Shown one piece after another: positions 6,350 to 13,645 of a DNA stretch of 64,000 bases. The notes under the pieces were generated by a model. It did not search any database, was not told where the DNA came from, and saw only the letters and a list, made by a program, of their open reading frames with translations. The stretch's first letter is position 1, and each line of letters opens with the position of its first letter. The position numbers were made by a program, and so were the translations under genes. Source of the stretch: Metabacillus indicus LMG 22858 (lineage in GTDB: Bacteria > Bacillota > Bacilli > Bacillales > Bacillaceae); the NCBI RefSeq assembly GCF_000708755.2, contig NZ_JGVU02000006.1, forward strand, positions 540,650-604,649. The letters run 5' to 3'.

Positions 6350-7472
6350 GTAATTTATCCGCCTCTACATATGCAATTGCAGATGTTTTCAAGTTATGCT
6401 TAATCTCTAAGGTTTTTTGGGAAAACCATACATTGAACTGCTGAGAAGCATTGATAACTTCTTCAACCACGTATTCGGTTTTCTTTATGTTATCCAACAT
6501 ATTAGCCGTTCTTTTCATATCCTGGCATAAGTCATCAACACGATTGATGTATGCATCCAATCGTTCCGAAGCATCTTCAAGGTCCCTAGGAGTTATCTCT
6601 ATACTTGCAATTGAATCAGAATAAAATCTTGGAGATTTCCAGCTTGTTTCACCACTTACTACATTGGTAATAGTGGAATTGTTTATATTTCCGTATTCAT
6701 CGAACGTGTAATGATCAAGTGCATGATAATTTTTTCCGGATATGGATTCTAAAAAGCGGGAAAAAGGATTTATCTCTGCATTTTCATATTCAAAAAGGGT
6801 GCCAATATAATACGTGGAACCAATATGTCTCTCATATTCTTTGAATGCGCCGGCACTAATTGAGTCCCTCGGGTTCACGTAATTTACGATTTGTTTATCG
6901 AATTTCCCTTTTTCAACCTCTTTTTGCAGTTCTTTTGATAGTAATCCAACTACACTGGGTGAATTAAACGTTACAGCTGATACATTACATACTGCAGCTG
7001 CATACGACGCAAGCGCACCTCCCAATGAATGTCCGGTTAATGAGATATTGGCATTTGGGTACTTCTCTTTTACAGCATTTACAAGGTTCTCCGCCTGTAT
7101 GAATTGATTTTTTTTCTGAAAGTTAACATTCACTTTACTTCCCGCTGTATGAATATCTAGTCCAAACTTGTTGACTTTATCTTTAGCAACAACAAATTGA
7201 ACATCTACGACAATATCTTTGAAGCCATCTCCAAACAGTTGATCCCCTTCTGTCCCGCGAAAGGAAATGACGATATCTTCATTGTTTTTATACACAACAG
7301 CATTAAAACCTGTATCTTCATCGTTAAGCAAAAACTCTTCTTCACCAGTTCTTGTCCAAGTCTGCTTACTGTCTTGAAACTTAATATTAAAATTTGGAAG
7401 CAGCTTGTCATTATATGCGTAGCGGCTCAAGCGATGGTACAGCTGATCGCGCACAGGGCTTAGAGCAGACAT
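6339..7472 (-). CDS. Lipase with C-terminal targeting helices, probable type VII secreted toxin
   Basis: 377 residues from the ATG at 7472 (AGAGGTG 11 nt upstream; a GTG at 7484 lies too close to that site). The N-terminal two thirds is a class-3 alpha/beta-hydrolase: oxyanion motif FRGTEG (about 71-76), nucleophile elbow GHSLGG (147-152), likely Asp in VNPRDS (about 202) and His in LDHYTFDEYG (about 254). The C-terminal ~110 residues are helical, with no signal peptide anywhere. Toxin first and helical targeting domain last is the reversed order seen in the staphylococcal type VII substrate TslA. The gene overlaps a WXG100-like partner and faces a divergent lipoprotein gene. The enzymatic call is firm; the secretion route is inferred. 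No type VII machinery genes lie in the window. Confidence 0.75.
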   Translation of the reverse strand: MSALSPVRDQLYHRLSRYAYNDKLLPNFNIKFQDSKQTWTRTGEEEFLLNDEDTGFNAVVYKNNEDIVISFRGTEGDQLFGDGFKDIVVDVQFVVAKDKVNKFGLDIHTAGSKVNVNFQKKNQFIQAENLVNAVKEKYPNANISLTGHSLGGALASYAAAVCNVSAVTFNSPSVVGLLSKELQKEVEKGKFDKQIVNYVNPRDSISAGAFKEYERHIGSTYYIGTLFEYENAEINPFSRFLESISGKNYHALDHYTFDEYGNINNSTITNVVSGETSWKSPRFYSDSIASIEITPRDLEDASERLDAYINRVDDLCQDMKRTANMLDNIKKTEYVVEEVINASQQFNVWFSQKTLEIKHNLKTSAIAYVEADKLHDK

Positions 7473-7506
7473 CTTTCTAATCACACCTCTATTTAACAGA
7501 ATATGT

Positions 7507-7512
7507 TATAAT
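7507..7512 (+). promoter_or_regulatory. Candidate -10 element for the lipoprotein gene
   Basis: TATAAT sits 38 bp before the ATG at 7550. No good -35 box is visible at 16-18 bp spacing, so only the -10 is supported. Confidence 0.4.
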
Positions 7513-7549
7513 TTCATTATATAAAATTTGCTATTAGGTTGGGGCTCAA

Positions 7550-7855
7550 ATGATTAAAAAAAAGATTTTTATAAGCTTTTTGTTTATGGTGACTATTATC
7601 AGCGGCTGCGGCAAGGAGGGTGGAATGGAAAAGAAAGAGATCAAAAAAATGGCATCCAATGTGGCTAAAGAATATATGCTGGTCGAAGAGGATATCGACC
7701 TAGTCGTAACGGATGTCCAAATAACAAACGATGATGTTGGTGTGGCTTTTGTAAACGGGTATGAAAAAAATGATAAAACAGAAGAATATTCTGTGATGAT
7801 TAATTATCTCAATGACTTTGAAGTTGAGGGTTATGGAGATGCAAAGGAAAACTAA
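7550..7855 (+). CDS. Small lipoprotein, candidate immunity protein for the lipase
   Basis: 101 residues. A signal peptide (MIKKK then a hydrophobic stretch) ends in the lipobox ISGC at residues 17-20, so the mature ~82-residue domain is anchored outside the membrane. The mature part alternates charged and beta-prone segments (LVVTDVQ, VGVAFVNGY, YSVMINYL), compatible with a small cystatin-like fold. It is divergent from the lipase gene, 77 bp apart. In S. aureus the phospholipase toxin TslA is neutralised by lipoprotein TilA, so an immunity role is the natural reading; direct homology was not tested. A truncated paralogue lies at 1040-1226. Confidence 0.7.
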   Translation: MIKKKIFISFLFMVTIISGCGKEGGMEKKEIKKMASNVAKEYMLVEEDIDLVVTDVQITNDDVGVAFVNGYEKNDKTEEYSVMINYLNDFEVEGYGDAKEN

Positions 7856-7940
7856 TCCTTCTTTATTTCATCTGGTTGTTTTGGAAGGTGCGTTTTGGTA
7901 GAGGTGATACAGGCGCCCTTTACTGCTCCATTTCATAAAC

Positions 7941-7974
7941 AAAAAAATCACTGCCAAAGAGACAGTGATTTTTT
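7941..7974. terminator. Bidirectional terminator between lipoprotein and ROK genes
   Basis: AAATCACTG and CAGTGATTT pair, with A-run and T-run on the two sides. It serves the plus-strand lipoprotein gene and the minus-strand ROK gene. Confidence 0.85.
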
Positions 7975-7980
7975 GTTGTT

Positions 7981-8886
7981 TCATTTAAACTGCTCAGCAA
8001 CCATCCCTGCCCCAACAACTCCAGCCTTCTGATCAAGCACAGCCAGCTTTATGTTTAAATGCGGTCTCAAACTCGGATAAAGCAGAGGCAGAACTTTTTC
8101 TTTTAACGGCTCCAACATCAGATCCTTTGATTTCATAACCCCTCCACCGAGGACGATTACTTCCGGATTAAGAGTATGGACAATATTGGCTATCCCCATT
8201 GCCAAATAGGTCAGAACCTCATCAATAATTGCTCCCGCTTCAGGATTGCCTTCTTTTGCGAGCCGGAAGACTTCTTTCGCTCCATGTCCCGGTCCAAAGA
8301 CGGCTTCTGCTTTCTTTCCAATGGCTGTTCCACTTGCCAGAGCTTCCAATGCTCCCTTGTTTAGACCGGGTGCGCCGGCTGCTTGAGGGTCAATGATCAT
8401 GTTGCCAATTTCCCCGCAGTTTCCCTGGGCACCGGAGATGACGCGACCGCCATACACGTACCCGCCGCCAACCCCTGTTGAAACGGTGATATAAAACACA
8501 CTTTCTGCGTCTTTCCCCGCTCCAATCCGGGCTTCAGCAAGCGCTGCTGCATTGGCATCATTTTCAAGATAGACGGGCAGCTGCACTTCTGATTGGATCA
8601 TATTTGTCAGCTCAATATTCTGCCAGCCTGGGAGATTGGGAGGTTCAATGATAACTCCCCTTTTTGCATCAAGCGGTCCGGGGGCACCGATTCCGACTGC
8701 TTTTACCGTATGCTTATCCTTTAACTCTTTTATCATACTGATCATATTTTCAATCGCATGCTGAGGTCCTTTTTCTGCCTTAGTGGGACAGCCTAGCTCT
8801 TCTAAAATAGCTCCCGCATCATTTACGACAGCTGCCCGTATATTTGTACCGCCTAAATCAACGCCAATATTCAATTCTCCCACCAT
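7981..8886 (-). CDS. ROK-family sugar kinase lacking the zinc cysteines
   Basis: 301 residues. The ATP-binding phosphate-1 motif DLGGTNIRAA is at about 10-19; ENDANAAALAEA (about 112-123) holds the catalytic Asp; STGVGGGYV follows. The ROK signature region reads GAQGNCGEIGNMIIDPQAAG: the usual histidine and the downstream CxCGxxGCxE zinc cluster are missing. It belongs to the ROK superfamily that phosphorylates hexoses; in this mannoside locus a mannose or glucose kinase feeding mannose-6-phosphate to the neighbouring ManA is likely. It has its own promoter and is separated from manA by a strong terminator. The exact start (ATG at 8886 or the TTG at 8874) is uncertain. Confidence 0.85.
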   Translation of the reverse strand: MVGELNIGVDLGGTNIRAAVVNDAGAILEELGCPTKAEKGPQHAIENMISMIKELKDKHTVKAVGIGAPGPLDAKRGVIIEPPNLPGWQNIELTNMIQSEVQLPVYLENDANAAALAEARIGAGKDAESVFYITVSTGVGGGYVYGGRVISGAQGNCGEIGNMIIDPQAAGAPGLNKGALEALASGTAIGKKAEAVFGPGHGAKEVFRLAKEGNPEAGAIIDEVLTYLAMGIANIVHTLNPEVIVLGGGVMKSKDLMLEPLKEKVLPLLYPSLRPHLNIKLAVLDQKAGVVGAGMVAEQFK

Positions 8887-8906
8887 CCCATCGTGTTTCT
8901 AATTTC

Positions 8907-8935
8907 ATAATAGATGCTGAAATTTACTTTCTCAA
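8907..8935 (-). promoter_or_regulatory. SigA-type promoter of the ROK kinase
   Basis: On the minus strand TTGAGA (8935-8930), 17 bp, then TATTAT (8912-8907), 21 bp before the start codon. Confidence 0.65.
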
Positions 8936-8953
8936 GGTATTTTCAGCAAGACG

Positions 8954-8996
8954 AATTGAGAAAACGCACCTGCCAAGCAGCTGCGTTTTCTCAATT
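8954..8996. terminator. Strong bidirectional terminator downstream of manA
   Basis: A perfect 15-bp stem, AATTGAGAAAACGCA with its complement at 8982-8996, with a 13-nt loop and flanking A/T tracts. It closes the manA/GH130 unit. Confidence 0.85.
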
Positions 8997-9016
8997 ATTA
9001 TCAACACTTTAACATG

Positions 9017-9071
9017 GCGCGGGACTGACCCCACTTCCATTAAAGCATCACCGTACAGCGGGACTGACCCC
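9017..9071. repeat. Paired GCGGGACTGACCCC repeats behind manA
   Basis: The motif occurs twice, at about 9019-9032 and 9058-9071, ~39 bp apart in the 3' untranslated region, each followed by similar CA-rich text. The second abuts the manA stop codon. It resembles short dispersed repeats seen at gene ends in Bacillaceae. Function unknown. Confidence 0.5.
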
Positions 9072-10022
9072 TCACACATGCGAAACAATCAAACTACATT
9101 CCCCTTCAATCACAAATTCCTTCACCCCCGCTGGAAGAATAAAATGATACCCCTTACGCAAAGGAGAGGAATCTTCTCCGTGGTGCAGTGTTCCTTCTCC
9201 ATCAATCACACTGCACATCTGAAACGGGTGCTTTTGTGTGAAACTTGCTTTCCCTTGAATATCCCACTTATACACCGTGAAATACTTTTCTTTTACAAAC
9301 GTAGTAATGGTCACGCCATCACGCTCTTCTACTTTCTGTTCGGCGAGTCCGTCCACGTGCGGGACCGTGCTCACCTCAATCGCCTTCTCCAAGTGCAGCT
9401 CCCGCTTCTCACCCTTGTCATCTGTCCGGTCATAGTCATAGACACGATATGTTGTATCAGAACTTTGCTGCGTTTCAAGCACAAGAGTACCTTCACAAAG
9501 CGCGTGAATGGTTCCACTTGGCACGTAGAAGAAGTCGCCAGGTTTTATCTTCACTCGGCGCAGCAGGGAATCCCACTCTCCGTTTTCCGCCATCTTTACA
9601 AGCTCTTCCTTTGAAGAAGCCGTGTGGCCATAAATCATGTCGGCTCCGTCTTTGCAGTCGATAATGTACCAGCATTCCGTTTTGCCGAGCTCACCGTTTT
9701 CGTTAGCGTGAGCATATTCGTCGTCGGGGTGAACCTGAACGGAGAGGTCGCTTTTGGCGTCGAGGATTTTAGTCAGCAAAGGAAACTTGCTTCCTTTTGC
9801 TCCCCCGAATAAGTCCCGGTGACCGTCCCACAGGTCGCCGAGTGTTTTTCCGGCATGTTCGCCGCCGGCAACGGTGCTTTGTCCGTTTGGATGGCCTGAG
9901 ATTGCCCAGCATTCGCCGACGGTTTCTGATGCGATTTCGTAGTTAAATTGATCCCGTAAAGCCGTTCCGCCCCAGATGCGATCCTGGAAGTGCGGCTTTA
10001 AAAAAAGCGGTGAGTGACTCAT
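9072..10022 (-). CDS. manA: Mannose-6-phosphate isomerase, class I (catabolic copy)
   Basis: 316 residues, the usual size of Bacillus ManA/Pmi. It interconverts mannose-6-phosphate and fructose-6-phosphate in the cytoplasm. Zinc-ligand motifs are visible: QVHPDDEYA (about 96-104), the following E in KTECWYIID (about 113-121), and GTIHAL (about 171-176). It lies 32 bp downstream of the GH130 gene in the same unit and would channel released mannose, after phosphorylation, into glycolysis. It is a close paralogue of the gene at 18528-19478; the central ~130 residues of the two are almost identical while both ends are clearly diverged. Confidence 0.93.
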   Translation of the reverse strand: MSHSPLFLKPHFQDRIWGGTALRDQFNYEIASETVGECWAISGHPNGQSTVAGGEHAGKTLGDLWDGHRDLFGGAKGSKFPLLTKILDAKSDLSVQVHPDDEYAHANENGELGKTECWYIIDCKDGADMIYGHTASSKEELVKMAENGEWDSLLRRVKIKPGDFFYVPSGTIHALCEGTLVLETQQSSDTTYRVYDYDRTDDKGEKRELHLEKAIEVSTVPHVDGLAEQKVEERDGVTITTFVKEKYFTVYKWDIQGKASFTQKHPFQMCSVIDGEGTLHHGEDSSPLRKGYHFILPAGVKEFVIEGECSLIVSHV

Positions 10023-10054
10023 TGACAGTACATCCCCTTATGAAGTCTGTGAAT

Positions 10055-11125
10055 CTATGAGATTCGTTTTTTACCTGTTACGGATTCAAGCACCTCATCC
10101 AACTGCAATTCTGCGCATGCCATGGAAGTGTCCGCTACTCCGTAGTACATTTTGATTGTGTTTCCTTCTACAATTGCGCCGCAGGAAAATACCACATTCC
10201 CGAAAAAGCCTTCGACTTCATAGTCTGCTTCCGGTTCGAGAATCGGAAGCTCAGACCGGCCAATCACTTTAGACGGATCTTCCAAATCCAGCAAGGCCGC
10301 CCCCATGCAGTACCGGTCTTCTTTTGAAGCGCCATGATAAAGGATGAGCCAGCCCTCATCCGTCTTGATTGGAACCGCGCCGCCCCCAATCCGTCCGTTG
10401 TCCCACTTGCCTTCCCGCAGCCCGAACAGGTGCTGATGGTTTCCCCAGTAAAGCAGGTTATCCGACTCAGCCAGCCAGATTTCAGGTGATCCTGTCGCTT
10501 TTGGAACCGGCCGGTGTAGCGCATAATACTTCCCTCCGATTTTCTCTGGGAAGATGGCGACATCCTTGTTTTCCGGCGCAAAAATCATTCCATGCCTTGT
10601 AATAGATACAAAGTCTTCCGTTGATACCATGGATTCGCCTGCCCCAAGCGGAGAAACAGCTGTGAAATAAATATAGTATCTGCCGTCTAAATAAGTAATG
10701 CGCGCGTCCTCAAGTCCGAACGCTTCCAGCTTATCGCCAGGATACACAAACGCTCCTTCATCAACCGTAAAATGGCGGCCGTCTTTGCTGCGGGCAATCC
10801 TCAAATAAGACAAGGAGGTTAAGTAAACCCACTGGGCATCCCCTTTTAAGCGAATCACTCTTGAGTCTGAAAAATCATACGCAGGGTCACTCAAGGAAAA
10901 CTCAAGAATATCAAGACTCCCGGTTTCATGATTATAAACAGGCGCTTTTACGCAATCGGCATCAGCGCTGATTGGCCGTTCCGCCACACGCAGAAGCATA
11001 ATCGTTTCACCACGGTACGTCGTGACCCCTGCATTAAATGCGCCAATTACTTCAAACCCCTCGTGATACGGTTTCACATCTTCGGGCGCAATAAGGGGGT
11101 TTTGTTCATAGCGGTATACATTCAT
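10055..11125 (-). CDS. GH130 family mannoside phosphorylase
   Basis: 356 residues, a five-bladed beta-propeller glycosidase/phosphorylase. Family hallmarks include NPLIAPEDV at the N-terminus, FNAGV and LRVAER (about 29-49), EAFGLEDARIT (about 134-144, with the catalytic-Asp-type LEDAR motif), HRPV (about 205) and IGGGAVPI (about 246). GH130 enzymes phosphorolyse or hydrolyse beta-mannosides; the beta-1,2-mannobiose and oligomannan phosphorylases are the closest in context. The neighbours (DUF1861 protein, ABC importer, ROK kinase, ManA) support uptake and intracellular phosphorolysis. Which linkage is cut cannot be told from the sequence. It is transcribed with the 11150-12097 gene (24-bp gap). 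Confidence 0.9.
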   Translation of the reverse strand: MNVYRYEQNPLIAPEDVKPYHEGFEVIGAFNAGVTTYRGETIMLLRVAERPISADADCVKAPVYNHETGSLDILEFSLSDPAYDFSDSRVIRLKGDAQWVYLTSLSYLRIARSKDGRHFTVDEGAFVYPGDKLEAFGLEDARITYLDGRYYIYFTAVSPLGAGESMVSTEDFVSITRHGMIFAPENKDVAIFPEKIGGKYYALHRPVPKATGSPEIWLAESDNLLYWGNHQHLFGLREGKWDNGRIGGGAVPIKTDEGWLILYHGASKEDRYCMGAALLDLEDPSKVIGRSELPILEPEADYEVEGFFGNVVFSCGAIVEGNTIKMYYGVADTSMACAELQLDEVLESVTGKKRIS

Positions 11126-11149
11126 TTCTTTCTCTCCTGTCTGAATTCG

Positions 11150-12097
11150 TTATGCTTCATATGGTAAGAATGGATCGTCGATCGTAATTTTCTGCGCTTC
11201 AGCGTCACTGATTCCTGCATAAAGCTCCGCCGTGCCGTCTTCATTCCTGACAAGCCCTCCGCTGAATACTACATCTGCGAGGTCTGGCCGTTTTGCTTCG
11301 CCTGGGAGGAAATTATCTCTTACTGCAATCAGCTGAATGTCTGTGAACTCTTCTGTTTCAGGATCCAGCACAAACGTCATCGGATAATAATGACGATTCC
11401 CTTCTTCATCAAAGCTTGCAATATGGCCTAGCACCCCTAGCAACCCGTTGGATAGGAGGTGAACTTCGTTCGCGCCTCCCCATTCGTCATCTATGAATTG
11501 CCCGGAGAGAAGCGGCACATCATCAATCAGCCCCACTGTCAATTCTTCTAATCTATCAATCTTCGCAAAGCCGATCTTTCCGCGTCCTCCCTTCTCTCCC
11601 TGAGGACGGGTAAAGACTCCGATTCTATGATCTTTCAGTTCCACAAGGCGCAAGTCCTTCATGCCGTCGGGACCAACCGCAAATTTTTCAAGAGAGGAAA
11701 TCGTTCTCCCTTTATAAAACACCGTTCTCCATCCCAGTGCATCTTTAATCTCAGGATGCGGAAAGATTTCTACTCCTCCAAGAACCAGGTTCCCTCCTAT
11801 TCTTGTAAAAAAAGGAGCCTGAAGCTCATACACAGGCGAACCAGGACGCATCACCCATTCACCGCCTCGATTAACAAAAAAGTACACGTGCGAATGCTCG
11901 CTGTCCCTGCTTTCTACTCTGCCGGCAATTACAAGTTCTCCGTCATCTTCAAAAGGAGCGGTAATATTGTAAACGTCCTTGCTGCCTGTTCCAGCAAAAT
12001 GAAGCTTTTCAGCGTGATATGCCTGTTTCCCCACTTGATAGTCCGAAAGAAGATCCCTGCATCTTTTCACTTGCCCTGTTTCTAAATGGTCACTCAT
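11150..12097 (-). CDS. DUF1861/MTP-1 family protein, probable mannan phosphorylase-like propeller
   Basis: 315 residues from the ATG at 12097, with GGAGG at 12106-12110; the longer frame upstream would contain the operator and is rejected. Propeller-like repeats are seen (VYNITAPFED, VIAGRVESRD, LVLGGVEIFPHP, GVFTRPQGEKGGRGKIGF). The family was named DUF1861 and includes the Leishmania MTP proteins, now known as mannosyltransferase/phosphorylases of beta-1,2-mannan (GT108), related in fold to GH130. Here it is the first gene of the unit with GH130 and manA. A role in phosphorolysis of a mannoside is inferred; the substrate is unknown. Confidence 0.75.
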   Translation of the reverse strand: MSDHLETGQVKRCRDLLSDYQVGKQAYHAEKLHFAGTGSKDVYNITAPFEDDGELVIAGRVESRDSEHSHVYFFVNRGGEWVMRPGSPVYELQAPFFTRIGGNLVLGGVEIFPHPEIKDALGWRTVFYKGRTISSLEKFAVGPDGMKDLRLVELKDHRIGVFTRPQGEKGGRGKIGFAKIDRLEELTVGLIDDVPLLSGQFIDDEWGGANEVHLLSNGLLGVLGHIASFDEEGNRHYYPMTFVLDPETEEFTDIQLIAVRDNFLPGEAKRPDLADVVFSGGLVRNEDGTAELYAGISDAEAQKITIDDPFLPYEA

Positions 12098-12116
12098 TTT
12101 CAAAACCTCCACTTCC

Positions 12117-12128
12117 TGTAACGTTACA
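12117..12128. promoter_or_regulatory. LacI-family operator O1
   Basis: TGTAACGTTACA is a perfect 12-bp palindrome with the central CG step typical of LacI/GalR operators. It lies in the 5' leader of the minus-strand unit, 20 bp before its start codon. The likely ligand is the repressor encoded at 16232-17245. Confidence 0.7.
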
Positions 12129-12162
12129 AAAACACCCTGTAACATTTCGTTAAGTTATTCCA

Positions 12163-12191
12163 AATATACAAGACACACAGCATTTTTACAA
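12163..12191 (-). promoter_or_regulatory. Promoter of the DUF1861-GH130-manA unit
   Basis: On the minus strand TTGTAA (12191-12186), 17 bp, TATATT (12168-12163). The -35 box lies inside the cre site. Confidence 0.65.
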
Positions 12192-12200
12192 GCGCTTTCA
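12187..12200. promoter_or_regulatory. CcpA cre site
   Basis: On the minus strand TGAAAGCGCTTGTA matches the cre consensus TGNAANCGNTNNCA at all but one fixed position. It overlaps the -35 of the minus promoter and lies 17 bp upstream of the plus promoter, so carbon catabolite repression of both directions is likely. Confidence 0.7.
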
Positions 12201-12216
12201 ATTCAGAAAATTCTAA

Positions 12217-12245
12217 TTGACACAACTAAATAAACATGAAATAAT
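12217..12245 (+). promoter_or_regulatory. Promoter of the ABC importer operon
   Basis: TTGACA (12217-12222), 17 bp, AATAAT (12240-12245). Operator O2 begins 17 bp downstream of the -10, in position to block transcription. Confidence 0.7.
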
Positions 12246-12261
12246 CATGACAAATATAATT

Positions 12262-12273
12262 TGTAACGTTATA
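12262..12273. promoter_or_regulatory. LacI-family operator O2
   Basis: TGTAACGTTATA differs from O1 by one base. It is placed just downstream of the importer promoter. O1 and O2 are 145 bp apart, which would allow DNA looping. Confidence 0.65.
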
Positions 12274-12329
12274 TTTTATTTTTGTCACTTCAAATGACAG
12301 CGCTATCAATAAAAGGGGGATGAGGAAAA

Positions 12330-13589
12330 ATGAAAAAGGGGTTATTTAAGAAGCTTACAGCCGTATCAGCTGCCGCTGCTCTATCAATCGGCTTGATCGG
12401 GTGCTCAAGTGAAGCAGGAACAGAAAAAACAGAAGACGGTAAAGTAGAGCTTAAGGTGGGGACCTGGGCAGGAGCTGCTGAGCTTCAGGAGTTTCAGGAG
12501 GTCGTTGACAAGGTCAACAAAGAATCTGACAGCTATAAACTGTCTATCCAGAGCATTCCCGCAGATTACTATAAAAAGATTCAAACGATGGCTTCGGCCA
12601 AACAGGCACCAGACTTGTTCTGGCTCTCTCAGGAATACATTCCGATGTACGCTGATTTAGGGGTCATCGCACCAATCGACGAAGCAGCAAAAGACGTAGA
12701 TTTCGATGATTATTATGAAGGAGCCTTAAACATCGGAAAGTTTGATGACAAACTGTTCGGACTTCCTTGGATCAACCAGCCGGTTATGCTCTACTACAAC
12801 AAAAAGATGTTTGAGGAAAACGGCGTCGCTCTTCCTGATGGAAGCTGGACGTGGGAAGACTTCGACAAAGCCGCTTCTGCCCTCACAAAGGATACAAACG
12901 GTGACGGCAAAGCTGATCAGTTTGGAACGGTCATCGACGGCTGGCCGAATGTGGCAAACTGGATCTGGTCATACGGCGGAGAAATCATCACAGCCGATGG
13001 AGAAGTGAAGATTGATTCTCCTGAATCCATCGAGGGCATCAAGATGATGGATCAGTTGATCAATGAAAGCAAGGTTACACCGAACAAAACACAGGCACAG
13101 AATACCGGCGGCCCTGAAATGTTCAAAACAGGAAAAGTCGCAATGTTCTTCGGCGGAGCTGGAGATGACCTTGAAAAGCAGGTTGGCGACCAGTTTGAAA
13201 TCGGCATGACGCAAATGCCGGTCGGAACAGAAGAAGTTACGTCAAGCTGGATTGCACACACGGTGATGTCCAGTGCAACAAAGGACAAGGAGGCAGCGGC
13301 AGACGCACTCATTGACTTGACAAACGCTGTTCACGATTGGAAGATCCTCCCTCCAGTTAAATCAAAAATTGACAAGGTCGCGGAAATACGTCCTGAAAAA
13401 GAATATGCCCTGGAAGAAATGAAAAAGGGCTCTGAAATCTCAAGAGGCTTCAACAACCAGCCAAAGCAGAACGAAATCGACAATGCCATCTGGCTGCAGC
13501 TTTACGAACCGATTCTATTAAACAAAAAAGACCCTGAACAGGCAGCGAAGGATGCTGCTGAAGAAATCAGAAAGATCGTCGGACAATAA
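12330..13589 (+). CDS. Extracellular sugar-binding lipoprotein of an ABC importer
   Basis: 419 residues, solute-binding protein family 1. The signal peptide ends in lipobox LIGC (residues 22-25), anchoring it outside the membrane. Typical motifs: KVGTWAG start of the first lobe, PADYYKKIQTMASAKQAPDLFWLS (broken here by the ligand cleft loop), LPWINQPVMLYYNKKMF (about 145-161), and DTNGDGKADQFG, a calcium-loop-like segment (about 189-200). It starts the importer operon after AGGGGGATGAGG. The sugar is inferred to be a mannoside from the divergent GH130 and DUF1861 genes. Confidence 0.92.
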   Translation: MKKGLFKKLTAVSAAAALSIGLIGCSSEAGTEKTEDGKVELKVGTWAGAAELQEFQEVVDKVNKESDSYKLSIQSIPADYYKKIQTMASAKQAPDLFWLSQEYIPMYADLGVIAPIDEAAKDVDFDDYYEGALNIGKFDDKLFGLPWINQPVMLYYNKKMFEENGVALPDGSWTWEDFDKAASALTKDTNGDGKADQFGTVIDGWPNVANWIWSYGGEIITADGEVKIDSPESIEGIKMMDQLINESKVTPNKTQAQNTGGPEMFKTGKVAMFFGGAGDDLEKQVGDQFEIGMTQMPVGTEEVTSSWIAHTVMSSATKDKEAAADALIDLTNAVHDWKILPPVKSKIDKVAEIRPEKEYALEEMKKGSEISRGFNNQPKQNEIDNAIWLQLYEPILLNKKDPEQAAKDAAEEIRKIVGQ

Positions 13590-13596
13590 ATTGGAA

Positions 13597-13623
13597 AGCC
13601 CTCAGGCGAACGTCCTGAGGGCT
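13597..13623 (+). other. Intra-operon mRNA hairpin behind the binding-protein gene
   Basis: AGCCCTCAGG pairs perfectly with CCTGAGGGCT across a 7-nt loop and has no T-run. Such hairpins commonly protect the binding-protein part of an ABC operon transcript from 3' decay, giving more binding protein than permease. Confidence 0.6.
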
Positions 13624-13645
13624 GACTTCTAAAGAGGTTGATACG

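Noticed and set aside
8844..9614. 256-codon plus-strand frame opposite manA
   Set aside because: Antisense to a well-conserved isomerase; a parallel shadow appears opposite the second manA copy.
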